From: Streptomyces flaveus
GTDB taxonomy: Bacteria > Actinomycetota > Actinomycetes > Streptomycetales > Streptomycetaceae
Direction of reading: 5' to 3'
Assembly (NCBI RefSeq): GCF_014647675.1
Contig: NZ_BMPQ01000025.1
Coordinates: 1 to 64,000 of the forward strand
DNA length: 64,000 bases
The notes beneath the pieces are model-generated. The model saw nothing but the letters and a program-made list of their open reading frames with translations. It made no database searches and had not been told where the DNA came from. Below, in pieces: positions 1 to 11,262 of this stretch (position 1 is the stretch's first letter; each line of letters starts with the position of its first letter). Made by a program: the position numbers and the translations under genes.

Positions 1-13
1 CACCCACCCACCC

Positions 14-42
14 AAGGGGCGCGGGGAACTGCGCGACCAGCC
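14..42. repeat. Dispersed Streptomyces intergenic repeat
   Basis: A GC-rich block reading aaggggcgcggggaactgcg followed by cgaccagcc, inside an otherwise C/A-rich non-coding stretch (1-153). This wording recurs between many Streptomyces genes (general knowledge). A related hairpin with the gcgcccct/aggggcgc core occurs at 33294-33312. I see no gene in 1-153. Confidence 0.55.
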
Positions 43-153
43 ACCCACACACCCGCACCCAAAAACGAACCCACCCGCCCAACCGCCGGAGGCAATCCCC
101 ACCCGGCCCAACCAGAACCGGCACCATCCGCCCACCCCTCGTAGGCTCGGGTC

Positions 154-1284
154 ATGTCAGAGGTGTACGCGGCCCGCCGCGAACGGCTCCGGGAGCGATG
201 CGCAGCCGGCGGCAGCGCCACCGCGCTGGTGTCCCGTCCCGCCAACGTCCGCTACCTCGCGGGCGCAGCCCCCCGCGGCGCCGTTCTGCTGCTGGGCAAG
301 GGAACGGACCTGATGCTGTGCGCGGGTCCCCTCGACGCGGGCCCGCTCGGCGCACCCCCCGACGACGAGCGCCCCGACGAAGCCCTGCGGATCCAGACGC
401 TGCCGGGAGCCGGCGACGGCCGCGGCGACCCGGCTGTCGCCGCAGCCGACCTCGCCGTGGCGCACGGCGCCGAGTCACTGGCCGTCGAGGAACACCACCT
501 GACCGTGGCCCGCCACAGAGCCATCCGCTCCGTGACACCCCGCCTGCGCCTGACCGACCTCGGCGGCGCCGTCGAGCAGCTGCGCGTCGTCAAGGACGAG
601 GAGGAGATCTCCTGCCTCCGGATCGGTGCCGAGATCGCCGACCAGGCGCTGAGCGAACTCCTCGAATCGATCCTCGTCGGCCGAACCGAACGCCACCTCG
701 CCCTGGAGCTGGAGCGCCGCCTCGTCGACCACGGTGCCGACGGCCCGGCCTTCGCGACCTCCGTCGGCACCGGCCCGAACTCGGGACGTCGCGGCCACCG
801 TGCCACCGACCGGCGGGTCGAGGAGGGCGACTTCCTCTCCGTATGCCTGGGGGCGAACTACCGCGGCTATCGCTGCGAGATCGGCCGTACGTTCGTGATC
901 GGCACCTCGCCTGCCGACTGGCAGATCGAGCTGTACGACGTCGTCTTCGCCGCCCAACGGGCTGGCCGCGAGGCGCTCACACCCGGCGCCGAGTACCGCG
1001 ATGTGGACCGCGCCGCCCGGCATGTGCTGGACTCCGCGGGGTACGGGCACGGCCTTTCTCCGCTGACCGGGCACGGTGTAGGGCTCGAAATCGATGAGGA
1101 CCCTCAGCTGGCCCCCGCGGCCATGGGTAAACTGGACGCTTGCGTGCCGGTCACCGTCGAACCGGGGGTCCACCTCCCGGGCCGGGGCGGTGTCCGGATC
1201 GATGACACGCTCGTCGTACGCCCTGAGGCGGACGGCGGACCCGAGCTACTCACCATCACGACCAAGGAGCTGCTCGCGCTCTAG
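154..1284 (+). CDS. M24 aminopeptidase P-like protein with altered metal ligands
   Basis: 376 aa with the creatinase/aminopeptidase fold: a variable N-terminal domain (about 1-150) and a pita-bread M24 domain (about 150-376). The family removes N-terminal residues before proline using two metal ions. The five ligand positions can be aligned by their surroundings (VCLGANYRGYRCEIGRTF, TGHGVGLEI, VTVEPGV, GVRIDDT). The usual Asp-Asp-His-Glu-Glu reads Cys231, Glu242, His307, Glu336, Asp350. Three of five ligands therefore differ, so activity may be changed or lost. It lies directly upstream of efp, as is common in bacteria. The start is ATG with a weak Shine-Dalgarno. Family assignment is firm; peptidase activity is uncertain. 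Confidence 0.85.
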   Translation: MSEVYAARRERLRERCAAGGSATALVSRPANVRYLAGAAPRGAVLLLGKGTDLMLCAGPLDAGPLGAPPDDERPDEALRIQTLPGAGDGRGDPAVAAADLAVAHGAESLAVEEHHLTVARHRAIRSVTPRLRLTDLGGAVEQLRVVKDEEEISCLRIGAEIADQALSELLESILVGRTERHLALELERRLVDHGADGPAFATSVGTGPNSGRRGHRATDRRVEEGDFLSVCLGANYRGYRCEIGRTFVIGTSPADWQIELYDVVFAAQRAGREALTPGAEYRDVDRAARHVLDSAGYGHGLSPLTGHGVGLEIDEDPQLAPAAMGKLDACVPVTVEPGVHLPGRGGVRIDDTLVVRPEADGGPELLTITTKELLAL

Positions 1285-1342
1285 CTTCGAGCTGTGCGCC
1301 TGCCCCGGGGTCGTCCACGTCAGTCCAGGAGATTCCGCAACC

Positions 1343-1909
1343 GTGGCTTCCACGAACGACCTCAAGAACGGCCTGGTGCTCAAGCTCGAAGGCGGCCAGC
1401 TCTGGTCCGTCGTCGAGTTCCAGCACGTCAAGCCCGGCAAGGGCCCGGCCTTCGTGCGCACCAAGCTCAAGAACGTGCTCTCCGGCAAGGTCGTCGACAA
1501 GACGTTCAACGCCGGCGTCAAGGTCGAAACGGCCACCGTCGACAAGCGTGACATGCAGTTCTCGTACATGGACGGCGAGTACTTCGTCTTCATGGACATG
1601 GAGACCTATGACCAGCTCATGGTCGACCGGAAGGCCGTCGGCGACGCCGCCAACTTCCTCGTCGAGGGCTTCACGGCCACCGTCGCGCAGCACGAGGGCG
1701 AGGTGCTCTTCGTCGAGCTCCCGGCAGCCGTCGAGCTGAGCGTCCAGGAGACCGAGCCGGGCGTCCAGGGTGACCGCTCCACCGGCGGCACCAAGCCCGC
1801 CATCCTGGAGACCGGCCACCAGATCAACGTGCCGCTCTTCATCACCACCGGCGAGAAGATCAAGGTCGACACCCGCTCGAGCGACTACCTCGGCCGGGTG
1901 AACAGCTAA
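1343..1909 (+). CDS. efp: Elongation factor P
   Basis: 188 aa, the normal EF-P length. EF-P enters the ribosomal E site and relieves stalling at consecutive prolines. The KOW-like N-terminal domain carries the loop VKPGKGPAF with Lys33 at the tip, and the C-terminus YLGRVNS is typical of actinobacterial EF-P. The PGKGP loop belongs to the EF-P subgroup reported to work without lysine modification (known for Corynebacterium). The GTG start is chosen because it gives the family N-terminus (VASTNDLKNGLVLKLEGGQ) and follows AGGAG at about 1327. nusB starts two bases after the stop, so the two are surely co-transcribed. Confidence 0.97.
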   Translation: MASTNDLKNGLVLKLEGGQLWSVVEFQHVKPGKGPAFVRTKLKNVLSGKVVDKTFNAGVKVETATVDKRDMQFSYMDGEYFVFMDMETYDQLMVDRKAVGDAANFLVEGFTATVAQHEGEVLFVELPAAVELSVQETEPGVQGDRSTGGTKPAILETGHQINVPLFITTGEKIKVDTRSSDYLGRVNS

Positions 1910-1911
1910 CC

Positions 1912-2343
1912 GTGGCTGCCCGCAACACGGCCCGCAAGCGCGCCTTCCAGATCCTCTTCGAAGGTGACCAGCGCGGCGTGGACGTCCTGACGGTCCTCGC
2001 GGACTGGATCCGGCACTCCCGGACCGACACCCGGCAGCCGCCGGTGAGTGAGTACACGATGCAGCTTGTCGAGGGCTACGCGAAGTACGAGCGGCGCATC
2101 GACGAACTCATCGCGCAGTACGCGGTCGACTGGACGCTGGACAGGATGCCGGTCGTCGACCGCAACATCCTGCGCCTCGGCGCGTACGAGCTGATCTGGG
2201 TCGACGAGACTCCGGACGCCGTCGTCCTCGACGAAATGGTCCAGCTCGCGAAGGAGTTCTCCACGGACGAGTCTCCGGCCTTCGTGAACGGCCTCCTCGG
2301 CCGCTTCAAGACCCTGAAGCCGTCGCTGCGCCGGGACGAGTAG
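1912..2343 (+). CDS. nusB: Transcription antitermination factor NusB
   Basis: 143 aa, all-helical NusB family. NusB with NusE binds boxA RNA and supports rRNA antitermination. Family segments visible are ARNTARKRAFQILFE at the N-terminus, VDWTLDRMPVVDRNILRLGAYEL in the middle and DESPAFVNGLLGRF near the C-terminus. It starts with GTG two bases after the efp stop and is followed by a strong hairpin at 2360-2391, so it closes the efp-nusB unit. Confidence 0.97.
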   Translation: MAARNTARKRAFQILFEGDQRGVDVLTVLADWIRHSRTDTRQPPVSEYTMQLVEGYAKYERRIDELIAQYAVDWTLDRMPVVDRNILRLGAYELIWVDETPDAVVLDEMVQLAKEFSTDESPAFVNGLLGRFKTLKPSLRRDE

Positions 2344-2359
2344 CACCACAGGCCGTCAC

Positions 2360-2391
2360 GGAGGGCCCACAGCGTCGGCTGTGGGCCCTCC
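2360..2391 (+). terminator. Hairpin terminator after nusB
   Basis: Perfect 14-bp stem (ggagggcccacagc / gctgtgggccctcc) with loop gtcg, 16 bases after the nusB stop. There is no U-tract, as is common for Streptomyces terminators. Confidence 0.85.
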
Positions 2392-2433
2392 GGAGTGTTC
2401 TGCGCGGATGTTCTGCGTGGGGCCTACACAAAA

Positions 2434-2479
2434 CCGTCGGGGTGGACCGGAACGCTCAGGTTCCGGTCCACCCCGACGG
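2434..2479 (-). terminator. Intrinsic terminator of bldD
   Basis: Perfect 20-bp stem with a 6-base loop (2454-2459). Read on the minus strand it lies 27 bases past the bldD stop and is followed by TTTTGTGT, a classical intrinsic terminator. Confidence 0.9.
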
Positions 2480-2506
2480 CACGTTTCTTCACAGGGCCGA
2501 CGCCGG

Positions 2507-3007
2507 TCAGCCCTCCTCGTGGGAGACCGCGCGGCGCGCGTCCGCGTCCAGGACACCCCAGTTGATCAGCTGCTCGGTGAGGACCGAGGGGGACTGGTCG
2601 TAGATGACGGCGAGGGTGCGCAGGTCGTCCTGGCGGATGGAGAGCACCTTGCCGTTGTAGTCGCCGCGCTGGGACTGGATCGTGGCGGCATAACGCTGCA
2701 GGGGGCCCGCCTTCTCGGCCGGGACGTGGGCCAGCCGCTCCAGGTCCAGGACCAGCTTCGGCGGCGGCTCGGCGGCGCCGCCCGGCGTGGTGCCCGGCAG
2801 CAGTTCCTGCACCGGAACGCCGTAGAAGTCCGCCAGCTCGGCGAGGCGCTGTACGGTCACGGCGCGGTCGCCGCGCTCGTAGGAACCGACCACGACCGCC
2901 TTCCAGCGGCCCTGGGACTTCTCCTCGACGCCGTGGAGGGAAAGGCCCTGCTGGGTACGGATCGCGCGGAGCTTGGCCCCGAGCTGTTTGGCGTATTCGC
3001 TGGACAT
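2507..3007 (-). CDS. bldD: Developmental master regulator BldD
   Basis: 166 aa. BldD represses sporulation genes during vegetative growth and dimerises through tetrameric c-di-GMP. The N-terminal HTH spans about 8-65 (KLRAIRTQQGLSLHGVEEK, then VVVGSYERGDR). The C-terminal domain holds the c-di-GMP signature RxD-x8-RxxD intact: Arg114-Gly-Asp116 and Arg125-Gln-Asp-Asp128. The start ATG is followed by SSEYAKQLG, the known N-terminus. It is convergent with nusB and divergent from pyrR. An overlapping palindrome upstream (3055-3068) may mediate autorepression. Confidence 0.98.
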   Translation of the reverse strand: MSSEYAKQLGAKLRAIRTQQGLSLHGVEEKSQGRWKAVVVGSYERGDRAVTVQRLAELADFYGVPVQELLPGTTPGGAAEPPPKLVLDLERLAHVPAEKAGPLQRYAATIQSQRGDYNGKVLSIRQDDLRTLAVIYDQSPSVLTEQLINWGVLDADARRAVSHEEG

Positions 3008-3054
3008 ATAGCTCCCCGGACACTGTGTCGACGTGCGGTTTTGCCGCGCGGCTG

Positions 3055-3068
3055 GTGACTCACTGTGA
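3055..3068. promoter_or_regulatory. Candidate BldD box upstream of bldD
   Basis: The sequence gtgactcactgtga contains two overlapping perfect palindromes, GTGA-c-TCAC and TCAC-t-GTGA. It resembles the published BldD target (AGTGA and TCACC half-sites with variable spacing). It lies 48 bases upstream of bldD, where autoregulation would be expected. Binding is inferred. Confidence 0.5.
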
Positions 3069-3235
3069 GGTTACGCAGCGTTACTCTTCCCCGTCAAGCC
3101 GAATGGTCACGCCCGACCCTTGCGTGCCGGCCCCGGAGAAATGCGTCAGGTGGTGGGCGAGTGACTCCAGGGGGGTGATCAGGGCCGTTGCCGGGCTGGT
3201 AGCGTTGGTGGCGCAATTCCGACGTCCTTTAAGGT

Positions 3236-3261
3236 CCGTCCCGTGAGGCGGAGAAGGAGGT
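3236..3261 (+). promoter_or_regulatory. PyrR-binding RNA loop at the pyrR ribosome-binding site
   Basis: The transcript reads UCCCGUGAGGC at 3239-3249, an exact match to the PyrR anti-antiterminator loop consensus UCCNGNGAGGY. It is closed by a ccg/cgg stem (3236-3238 with 3249-3251). The Shine-Dalgarno GGAGGT (3256-3261) begins five bases after the stem, and no terminator or antiterminator pair is visible. This fits translational repression of pyrR by UMP/UTP-bound PyrR, as described in mycobacteria. Confidence 0.8.
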
Positions 3262-3270
3262 CCGTCTCGT

Positions 3271-3843
3271 ATGGACACGCAGCAGTCCGATGCCCGGCCC
3301 GTGCTCGAAGGCCCGGACATCGCGCGGGTGTTGACCCGCATCGCCCACGAGATCGTCGAGCGCGCCAAGGGCGCCGACGACGTGGTGCTTCTCGGCATTC
3401 CGACGCGGGGCGTCTTCCTCGCCCAGCGGCTCGCCGCCAAGCTCGAGGAGATCACCGACCGCAAGATCCCGGTCGGCTCGCTCGACATCACCATGTACCG
3501 CGACGACCTGCGTATGCATCCGCCGCGTGCGCTGGCCCGCACCGACATCCCAGGTGACGGCATCGACGGCCGTCTGGTCGTCCTCGTCGACGACGTGCTC
3601 TTCTCCGGCCGCACCATCCGCGCCGCGCTCGACGCGCTGAACGACATCGGCCGTCCGCGCGCCGTGCAGCTCGCGGTGCTCGTCGACCGGGGCCATCGCG
3701 AACTTCCGATCCGCGCCGACTACGTCGGCAAGAACCTCCCCACGTCGCTGCGGGAGACGGTCAAGGTCCTGCTCGCCGAGGAGGACGGTCGCGACACCGT
3801 GCTGCTCGGTGCCAAGCAGGCCTCACCGGGCGCGCAGCAGTAG
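3271..3843 (+). CDS. pyrR: Pyrimidine operon regulator / uracil phosphoribosyltransferase PyrR
   Basis: 190 aa. PyrR is a UMP-sensing RNA-binding protein with uracil phosphoribosyltransferase activity. The PRPP-binding loop is clear: VVLVDDVLFSGRTIRAALDAL (about 108-128). The conserved MYRDDL segment is also present. The ATG follows GGAGGT with a 9-base gap and sits directly behind its own RNA target (3236-3261). It is the first gene of the pyr operon. Confidence 0.96.
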   Translation: MDTQQSDARPVLEGPDIARVLTRIAHEIVERAKGADDVVLLGIPTRGVFLAQRLAAKLEEITDRKIPVGSLDITMYRDDLRMHPPRALARTDIPGDGIDGRLVVLVDDVLFSGRTIRAALDALNDIGRPRAVQLAVLVDRGHRELPIRADYVGKNLPTSLRETVKVLLAEEDGRDTVLLGAKQASPGAQQ

Positions 3844-3964
3844 CACTCCGGCGTACGTCCCTGCCGTAAGCCCCCGAGTGTGCCTGTGCGCGCCCGCCTG
3901 CCCGGCTGTGACCTCCCGCCGGGCCCTCGCCTCCCGAACTGAACTGCCTTACGGAGCCTGACAG

Positions 3965-4942
3965 ATGCAGCGTCATCTCATCTCGGCCGCCGACCTCACC
4001 CGCGACGACGCCGTCCTGATCCTCGACACCGCCGAGGAGATGGCCCGGGTCGCCGACCGGCCGATCAAGAAACTGCCGACCCTGCGCGGCCGCACCGTCG
4101 TCAACCTCTTCTTCGAAGACTCGACCCGTACCAGGATCTCGTTCGAGGCCGCGGAGAAGCGCCTCTCCGCGGATGTGATCAACTTCACTGCCAAGGGGTC
4201 CAGCGTCTCCAAGGGCGAGTCCCTGAAGGACACCGCCCAGACCCTGGAGGCGATGGGCGTCGACGCCGTCGTCATCCGGCACGGCGCCTCCGGAGCCCCG
4301 TACCGCCTCGCGACCTCCGGCTGGATCGACGCCGCCGTCATCAACGCAGGCGACGGCACCCATCAACACCCCACCCAGGCCCTGCTCGATGCCTTCACGA
4401 TGCGACGCCGCCTCGTCGGACGGGACGCCGGGCTCGGGCAGGACCTCGCAGGCAAGCGCATCACGATCGTCGGCGACATCCTGCACGGCCGGGTCGCCCG
4501 CTCGAACGTCGACCTGCTGCACACCCTCGGCGCCGAGGTCACCCTCGTCGCCCCGCCCACCCTGCTGCCGGTCGGCGTCGAAACCTGGCCCTGCGAGGTG
4601 TCGTACGACCTCGACAGCACGCTGCCCAAGTCCGACGCGGTGATGATGCTGCGCGTCCAGCGCGAGCGGATGAACGCGGCCTTCTTCCCGACCGAGCGCG
4701 AGTACTCGCGGCGTTACGGCCTCGACGGCGACCGTATGGCGCGGATGCCCGAGCACGCCATCGTGATGCACCCCGGGCCGATGGTCCGCGGCATGGAGAT
4801 CACCGCAGAGGTCGCCGACTCCGACCGTTGCACCGCCATCGAGCAGGTGACGAACGGTGTCTCGATCCGCATGGCGGTCCTGTACCTGCTCCTGGGCGGC
4901 AATGAGCCCGCCGTCACCCACAGCCGTACCGAGGAGAAGTAA
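3965..4942 (+). CDS. pyrB: Aspartate carbamoyltransferase catalytic subunit
   Basis: 325 aa. Joins carbamoyl phosphate and aspartate, the committed step of pyrimidine synthesis. The carbamoyl-phosphate loop FFEDSTRTRISFE is near residue 55, the aspartate-side motif HPTQALLDAF near 138, and MHPGPMVRGMEI near 270. There is no pyrI-type regulatory subunit beside it. It lies 121 bases after pyrR and 5 bases before pyrC. The SD is GGAG just ahead of the ATG. Confidence 0.97.
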   Translation: MQRHLISAADLTRDDAVLILDTAEEMARVADRPIKKLPTLRGRTVVNLFFEDSTRTRISFEAAEKRLSADVINFTAKGSSVSKGESLKDTAQTLEAMGVDAVVIRHGASGAPYRLATSGWIDAAVINAGDGTHQHPTQALLDAFTMRRRLVGRDAGLGQDLAGKRITIVGDILHGRVARSNVDLLHTLGAEVTLVAPPTLLPVGVETWPCEVSYDLDSTLPKSDAVMMLRVQRERMNAAFFPTEREYSRRYGLDGDRMARMPEHAIVMHPGPMVRGMEITAEVADSDRCTAIEQVTNGVSIRMAVLYLLLGGNEPAVTHSRTEEK

Positions 4943-4947
4943 GACAC

Positions 4948-6234
4948 ATGAGCAAGATCCTGATCCGTGGTGCGAAGGTGCTCGGTGGCGAGCCGCAGGA
5001 CGTCCTGATCGACGGCGACACCATCGTGGAGGTCGGTGCCGGACTTCCCGCCGAGGGAGCCGAGGTCGTCGAGGCCGAAGGCAAGGTGCTTCTGCCGGGC
5101 CTCGTCGACCTCCACACCCACCTGCGCGAGCCCGGGCGTGAGGACTCCGAGACCGTCCTGACCGGTACGCGGGCTGCCGCGAGCGGCGGTTACACGGCCG
5201 TGTTCGCCATGGCCAACACCTTCCCGGTCGCCGACACCGCCGGTGTGGTCGAGCAGGTCTACCGGCTGGGCCAGCAGCACGGCTACTGCGATGTGCAGCC
5301 CATCGGCGCCGTCACGGTCGGTCTGGAGGGCAAGAAGCTCGCCGAGCTGGGCGCGATGCACGAGTCGGCGGCCGGCGTCACCGTCTTCTCGGACGACGGC
5401 AAGTGCGTGGACGACGCCGTGATCATGCGGCGGGCGCTGGAGTACGTGAAGGCCTTCGGCGGTGTCGTGGCCCAGCACGCGCAGGAGCCGCGGCTGACCG
5501 AGGGCGCCCAGATGAACGAGGGCGTCGTCTCGGCCGAGTTGGGGCTCGGCGGCTGGCCCGCCGTCGCCGAGGAGTCGATCATCGCGCGCGATGTGCTGCT
5601 CGCCGAGCACGTGCACTCCCGGGTGCACATCTGCCATCTGTCGACCGCCGGCTCGGTCGAGATCGTGCGCTGGGCCAAGTCCCGCGGCATCGACGTGACC
5701 GCCGAGGTCACCCCGCACCACCTGCTCCTCACCGATGAGCTTGTCCGCTCGTACAACCCGGTCTACAAGGTCAACCCGCCGCTGCGCACCGAGCGCGACG
5801 TCATGGCCCTGCGCGAGGCGCTCGCCGACGGCACGATCGACATCGTCGCCACCGACCACGCCCCGCACCCGCACGAGGACAAGGACTGCGAGTGGGCCGC
5901 GGCGGCCATGGGCATGGTCGGCCTGGAGACCGCGCTGTCCGTGGTCCAGCAGACGATGGTCGACAGCGGGCTGCTCGACTGGGCCGGCGTCGCGGACCGG
6001 ATGTCCTTCAAGCCCGCCCGGATCGGTGGGGCGACAGGCCACGGCCGTCCCGTCTCGGCAGGTGAGCCCGCCAACCTCACGCTGGTCGATCCGGCATACC
6101 GTGGGACCGTGGACCCCACGGGCTTCGCGTCGCGCAGCCGCAACACTCCGTACGAGGGTCGTGAGCTGCCGGGCCGTGTCACGCACACATGGCTGCGGGG
6201 CCGCGCCACGCTCGTCGACGGGAAGCTCGCGTGA
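4948..6234 (+). CDS. pyrC: Dihydroorotase (type I)
   Basis: 428 aa amidohydrolase that cyclises carbamoyl aspartate to dihydroorotate using zinc. Metal-ligand segments are DLHTHLREPGREDSETVLTG (about 51-70), HICHLSTAGSV near 230 and TDHAPHPHEDK near 303. These are the type-I signatures found in multienzyme pyr operons. It ends in an overlapping GTGA with the next gene, so translation is coupled. Confidence 0.97.
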   Translation: MSKILIRGAKVLGGEPQDVLIDGDTIVEVGAGLPAEGAEVVEAEGKVLLPGLVDLHTHLREPGREDSETVLTGTRAAASGGYTAVFAMANTFPVADTAGVVEQVYRLGQQHGYCDVQPIGAVTVGLEGKKLAELGAMHESAAGVTVFSDDGKCVDDAVIMRRALEYVKAFGGVVAQHAQEPRLTEGAQMNEGVVSAELGLGGWPAVAEESIIARDVLLAEHVHSRVHICHLSTAGSVEIVRWAKSRGIDVTAEVTPHHLLLTDELVRSYNPVYKVNPPLRTERDVMALREALADGTIDIVATDHAPHPHEDKDCEWAAAAMGMVGLETALSVVQQTMVDSGLLDWAGVADRMSFKPARIGGATGHGRPVSAGEPANLTLVDPAYRGTVDPTGFASRSRNTPYEGRELPGRVTHTWLRGRATLVDGKLA

Positions 6235-6809
6235 CACCACTGACGCAACTGACGTACGCCGCGGAACAGAAGTCGGCGGAAGTGACCGACTGGGCCGCCC
6301 GCATCGGCTGGCTCGTGGGTCTCGCGCTCTTCGTCGCCCTCGTCTACTGGCTGATGCGCGAGGGCTGGAAGTGGCGCGGCACGCTCCAGGGCGACCTGCC
6401 CGAGCTGCTCCAAGCGCCGGACGAGCCCGGTCCCGTGCGGCTGACGTTGAGCGGCCGTTACCACGGCTCGACGACCGCAGGTCAGTGGCTCGACCGCATC
6501 GTGGCGCACGGACTGGGCACCCGCAGCCGGGTCGAACTCACGCTGACGGACGCGGGCCTGGATGTCGTACGCCCCGGAGCGGCCGACTTCTTCGTGCCTC
6601 TCAAGGCCTTGCGTGAGGCACGACTCGACAAGGGCATCGCGGGCAAGGTCCTCACCGAGGGCGGCCTGCTGGTCGTCACCTGGGAGCACGGCGACAGGCT
6701 GCTCGACTCCGGGTTCCGTTCCGACCACGCGGCCGAGCACAACGAGTGGGTCGAGACACTGAACCAGATGATCAACAAGGACAGCAACAAGACGGAAGGC
6801 GCACGATGA
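6231..6809 (+). CDS. Membrane-anchored PH-like domain protein in the pyr operon
   Basis: 192 aa from the GTG that overlaps the pyrC stop (GTGA); upstream in-frame ATGs lie inside pyrC. One membrane helix (about 24-41, IGWLVGLALFVALVYWLM) is followed by a soluble domain with a repeated beta pattern (GRYHGSTTAGQWLDRIVAHG, SRVELTLTDAGLDVVRPG) like bacterial PH-like domains. It overlaps carA by 4 bases. Position and coupling suggest co-production with pyrimidine enzymes, but I know of no enzymatic role. The domain call is by pattern only. Confidence 0.75.
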   Translation: MTPLTQLTYAAEQKSAEVTDWAARIGWLVGLALFVALVYWLMREGWKWRGTLQGDLPELLQAPDEPGPVRLTLSGRYHGSTTAGQWLDRIVAHGLGTRSRVELTLTDAGLDVVRPGAADFFVPLKALREARLDKGIAGKVLTEGGLLVVTWEHGDRLLDSGFRSDHAAEHNEWVETLNQMINKDSNKTEGAR

Positions 6810-7949
6810 CCACCTCCACCAGGGGAGCCTCCAGAACTCCCGCCGTACTCGTCCTGGAGGACGGTCGGATCTTCCGCGGCCGCGCCTACGGGGCCGTGGG
6901 GGTGACCTTCGGAGAGGCCGTCTTCTCCACCGGGATGACCGGCTACCAGGAGACCCTCACCGATCCCTCGTACCACCGCCAGGTCGTCGTGATGACCGCC
7001 CCGCACGTCGGCAACACCGGCGTCAACGACGAGGACCCCGAGTCGAAGCGGATCTGGGTCGCCGGCTATGTCGTACGCGACCCCGCGCGCGTGCCCTCCA
7101 ACTGGCGCTCCCGCCGCTCGCTGGACGAGGAGCTCACCAAGCAGGGAGTCGTAGGGATCTCCGGCATCGACACCCGGGCGCTCACCCGCCATCTGCGCGA
7201 GCGCGGCGCCATGCGCGTCGGCATCTTCTCCGGGAACGCGCTGCCCGACGAGGGCACCATGCTCGCCGAGGTGCGTCAGGCCCCCGAGATGAAGGGCGCC
7301 AGCCTGTACGAGGAGGTCGCCACGACTGAGGCGTACGTCGTCCCCGCCATCGGCGAGAAGAAGTTCACCGTCGCCGCCGTGGACCTCGGCATCAAGGGCA
7401 TGACCCCGCATCGTATGGCCGAGCGCGGCATCGAGGTGCATGTGCTGCCCGCCACCGCGACCGCCGAGGACATCTACGCGGTCGGCCCCGACGGCGTGTT
7501 CTTCTCCAACGGTCCCGGCGACCCGGAGAAGGCCGAACACCCCGTTTCCCTGATGCGGGAAGTCCTCGAGCGCAAGACGCCCCTCTTCGGCATCTGCTTC
7601 GGCAACCAGATCCTGGGCCGCGCGCTCGGCTTCGGCACGTACAAGCTGAAGTACGGCCACCGGGGCATCAACCAGCCCGTGCAGGACCGTACGACCGGCA
7701 AGGTCGAGGTCACCGCGCACAATCACGGGTTCGCCGTCGACGCGCCGCTCGACCGCGTCAGCGACACCCCCTACGGGCGTGCCGAGGTCTCGCACGTCTG
7801 TCTGAACGACCAGGTCGTGGAAGGGCTCCAGCTGCTCGACCAGCCGGCGTTCAGCGTCCAGTACCACCCCGAGGCGGCGGCGGGCCCGCACGACGCGGCC
7901 TACCTGTTCGACCGCTTCGTAGAGCTCATGGCAGAAAAGGGAGCCCAGC

Positions 7950-7957
<8 letters not shown>
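6806..7957 (+). CDS. carA: Carbamoyl phosphate synthase small (glutaminase) subunit
   Basis: 383 aa. Releases ammonia from glutamine and channels it to CarB. The N-terminal domain has FGEAVFSTGMTGYQETLTDP. The class-I amidotransferase domain carries the nucleophile Cys in GICFGNQILG, where many bacteria have GICLGHQ, and the His/Glu pair in QYHPEAAAGPHD near the end. The ATG overlaps the preceding stop, and the 3' end overlaps carB by 8 bases. Confidence 0.97.
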
Positions 7958-11258
<3,301 letters not shown>

Positions 11259-11262
11259 CGCC

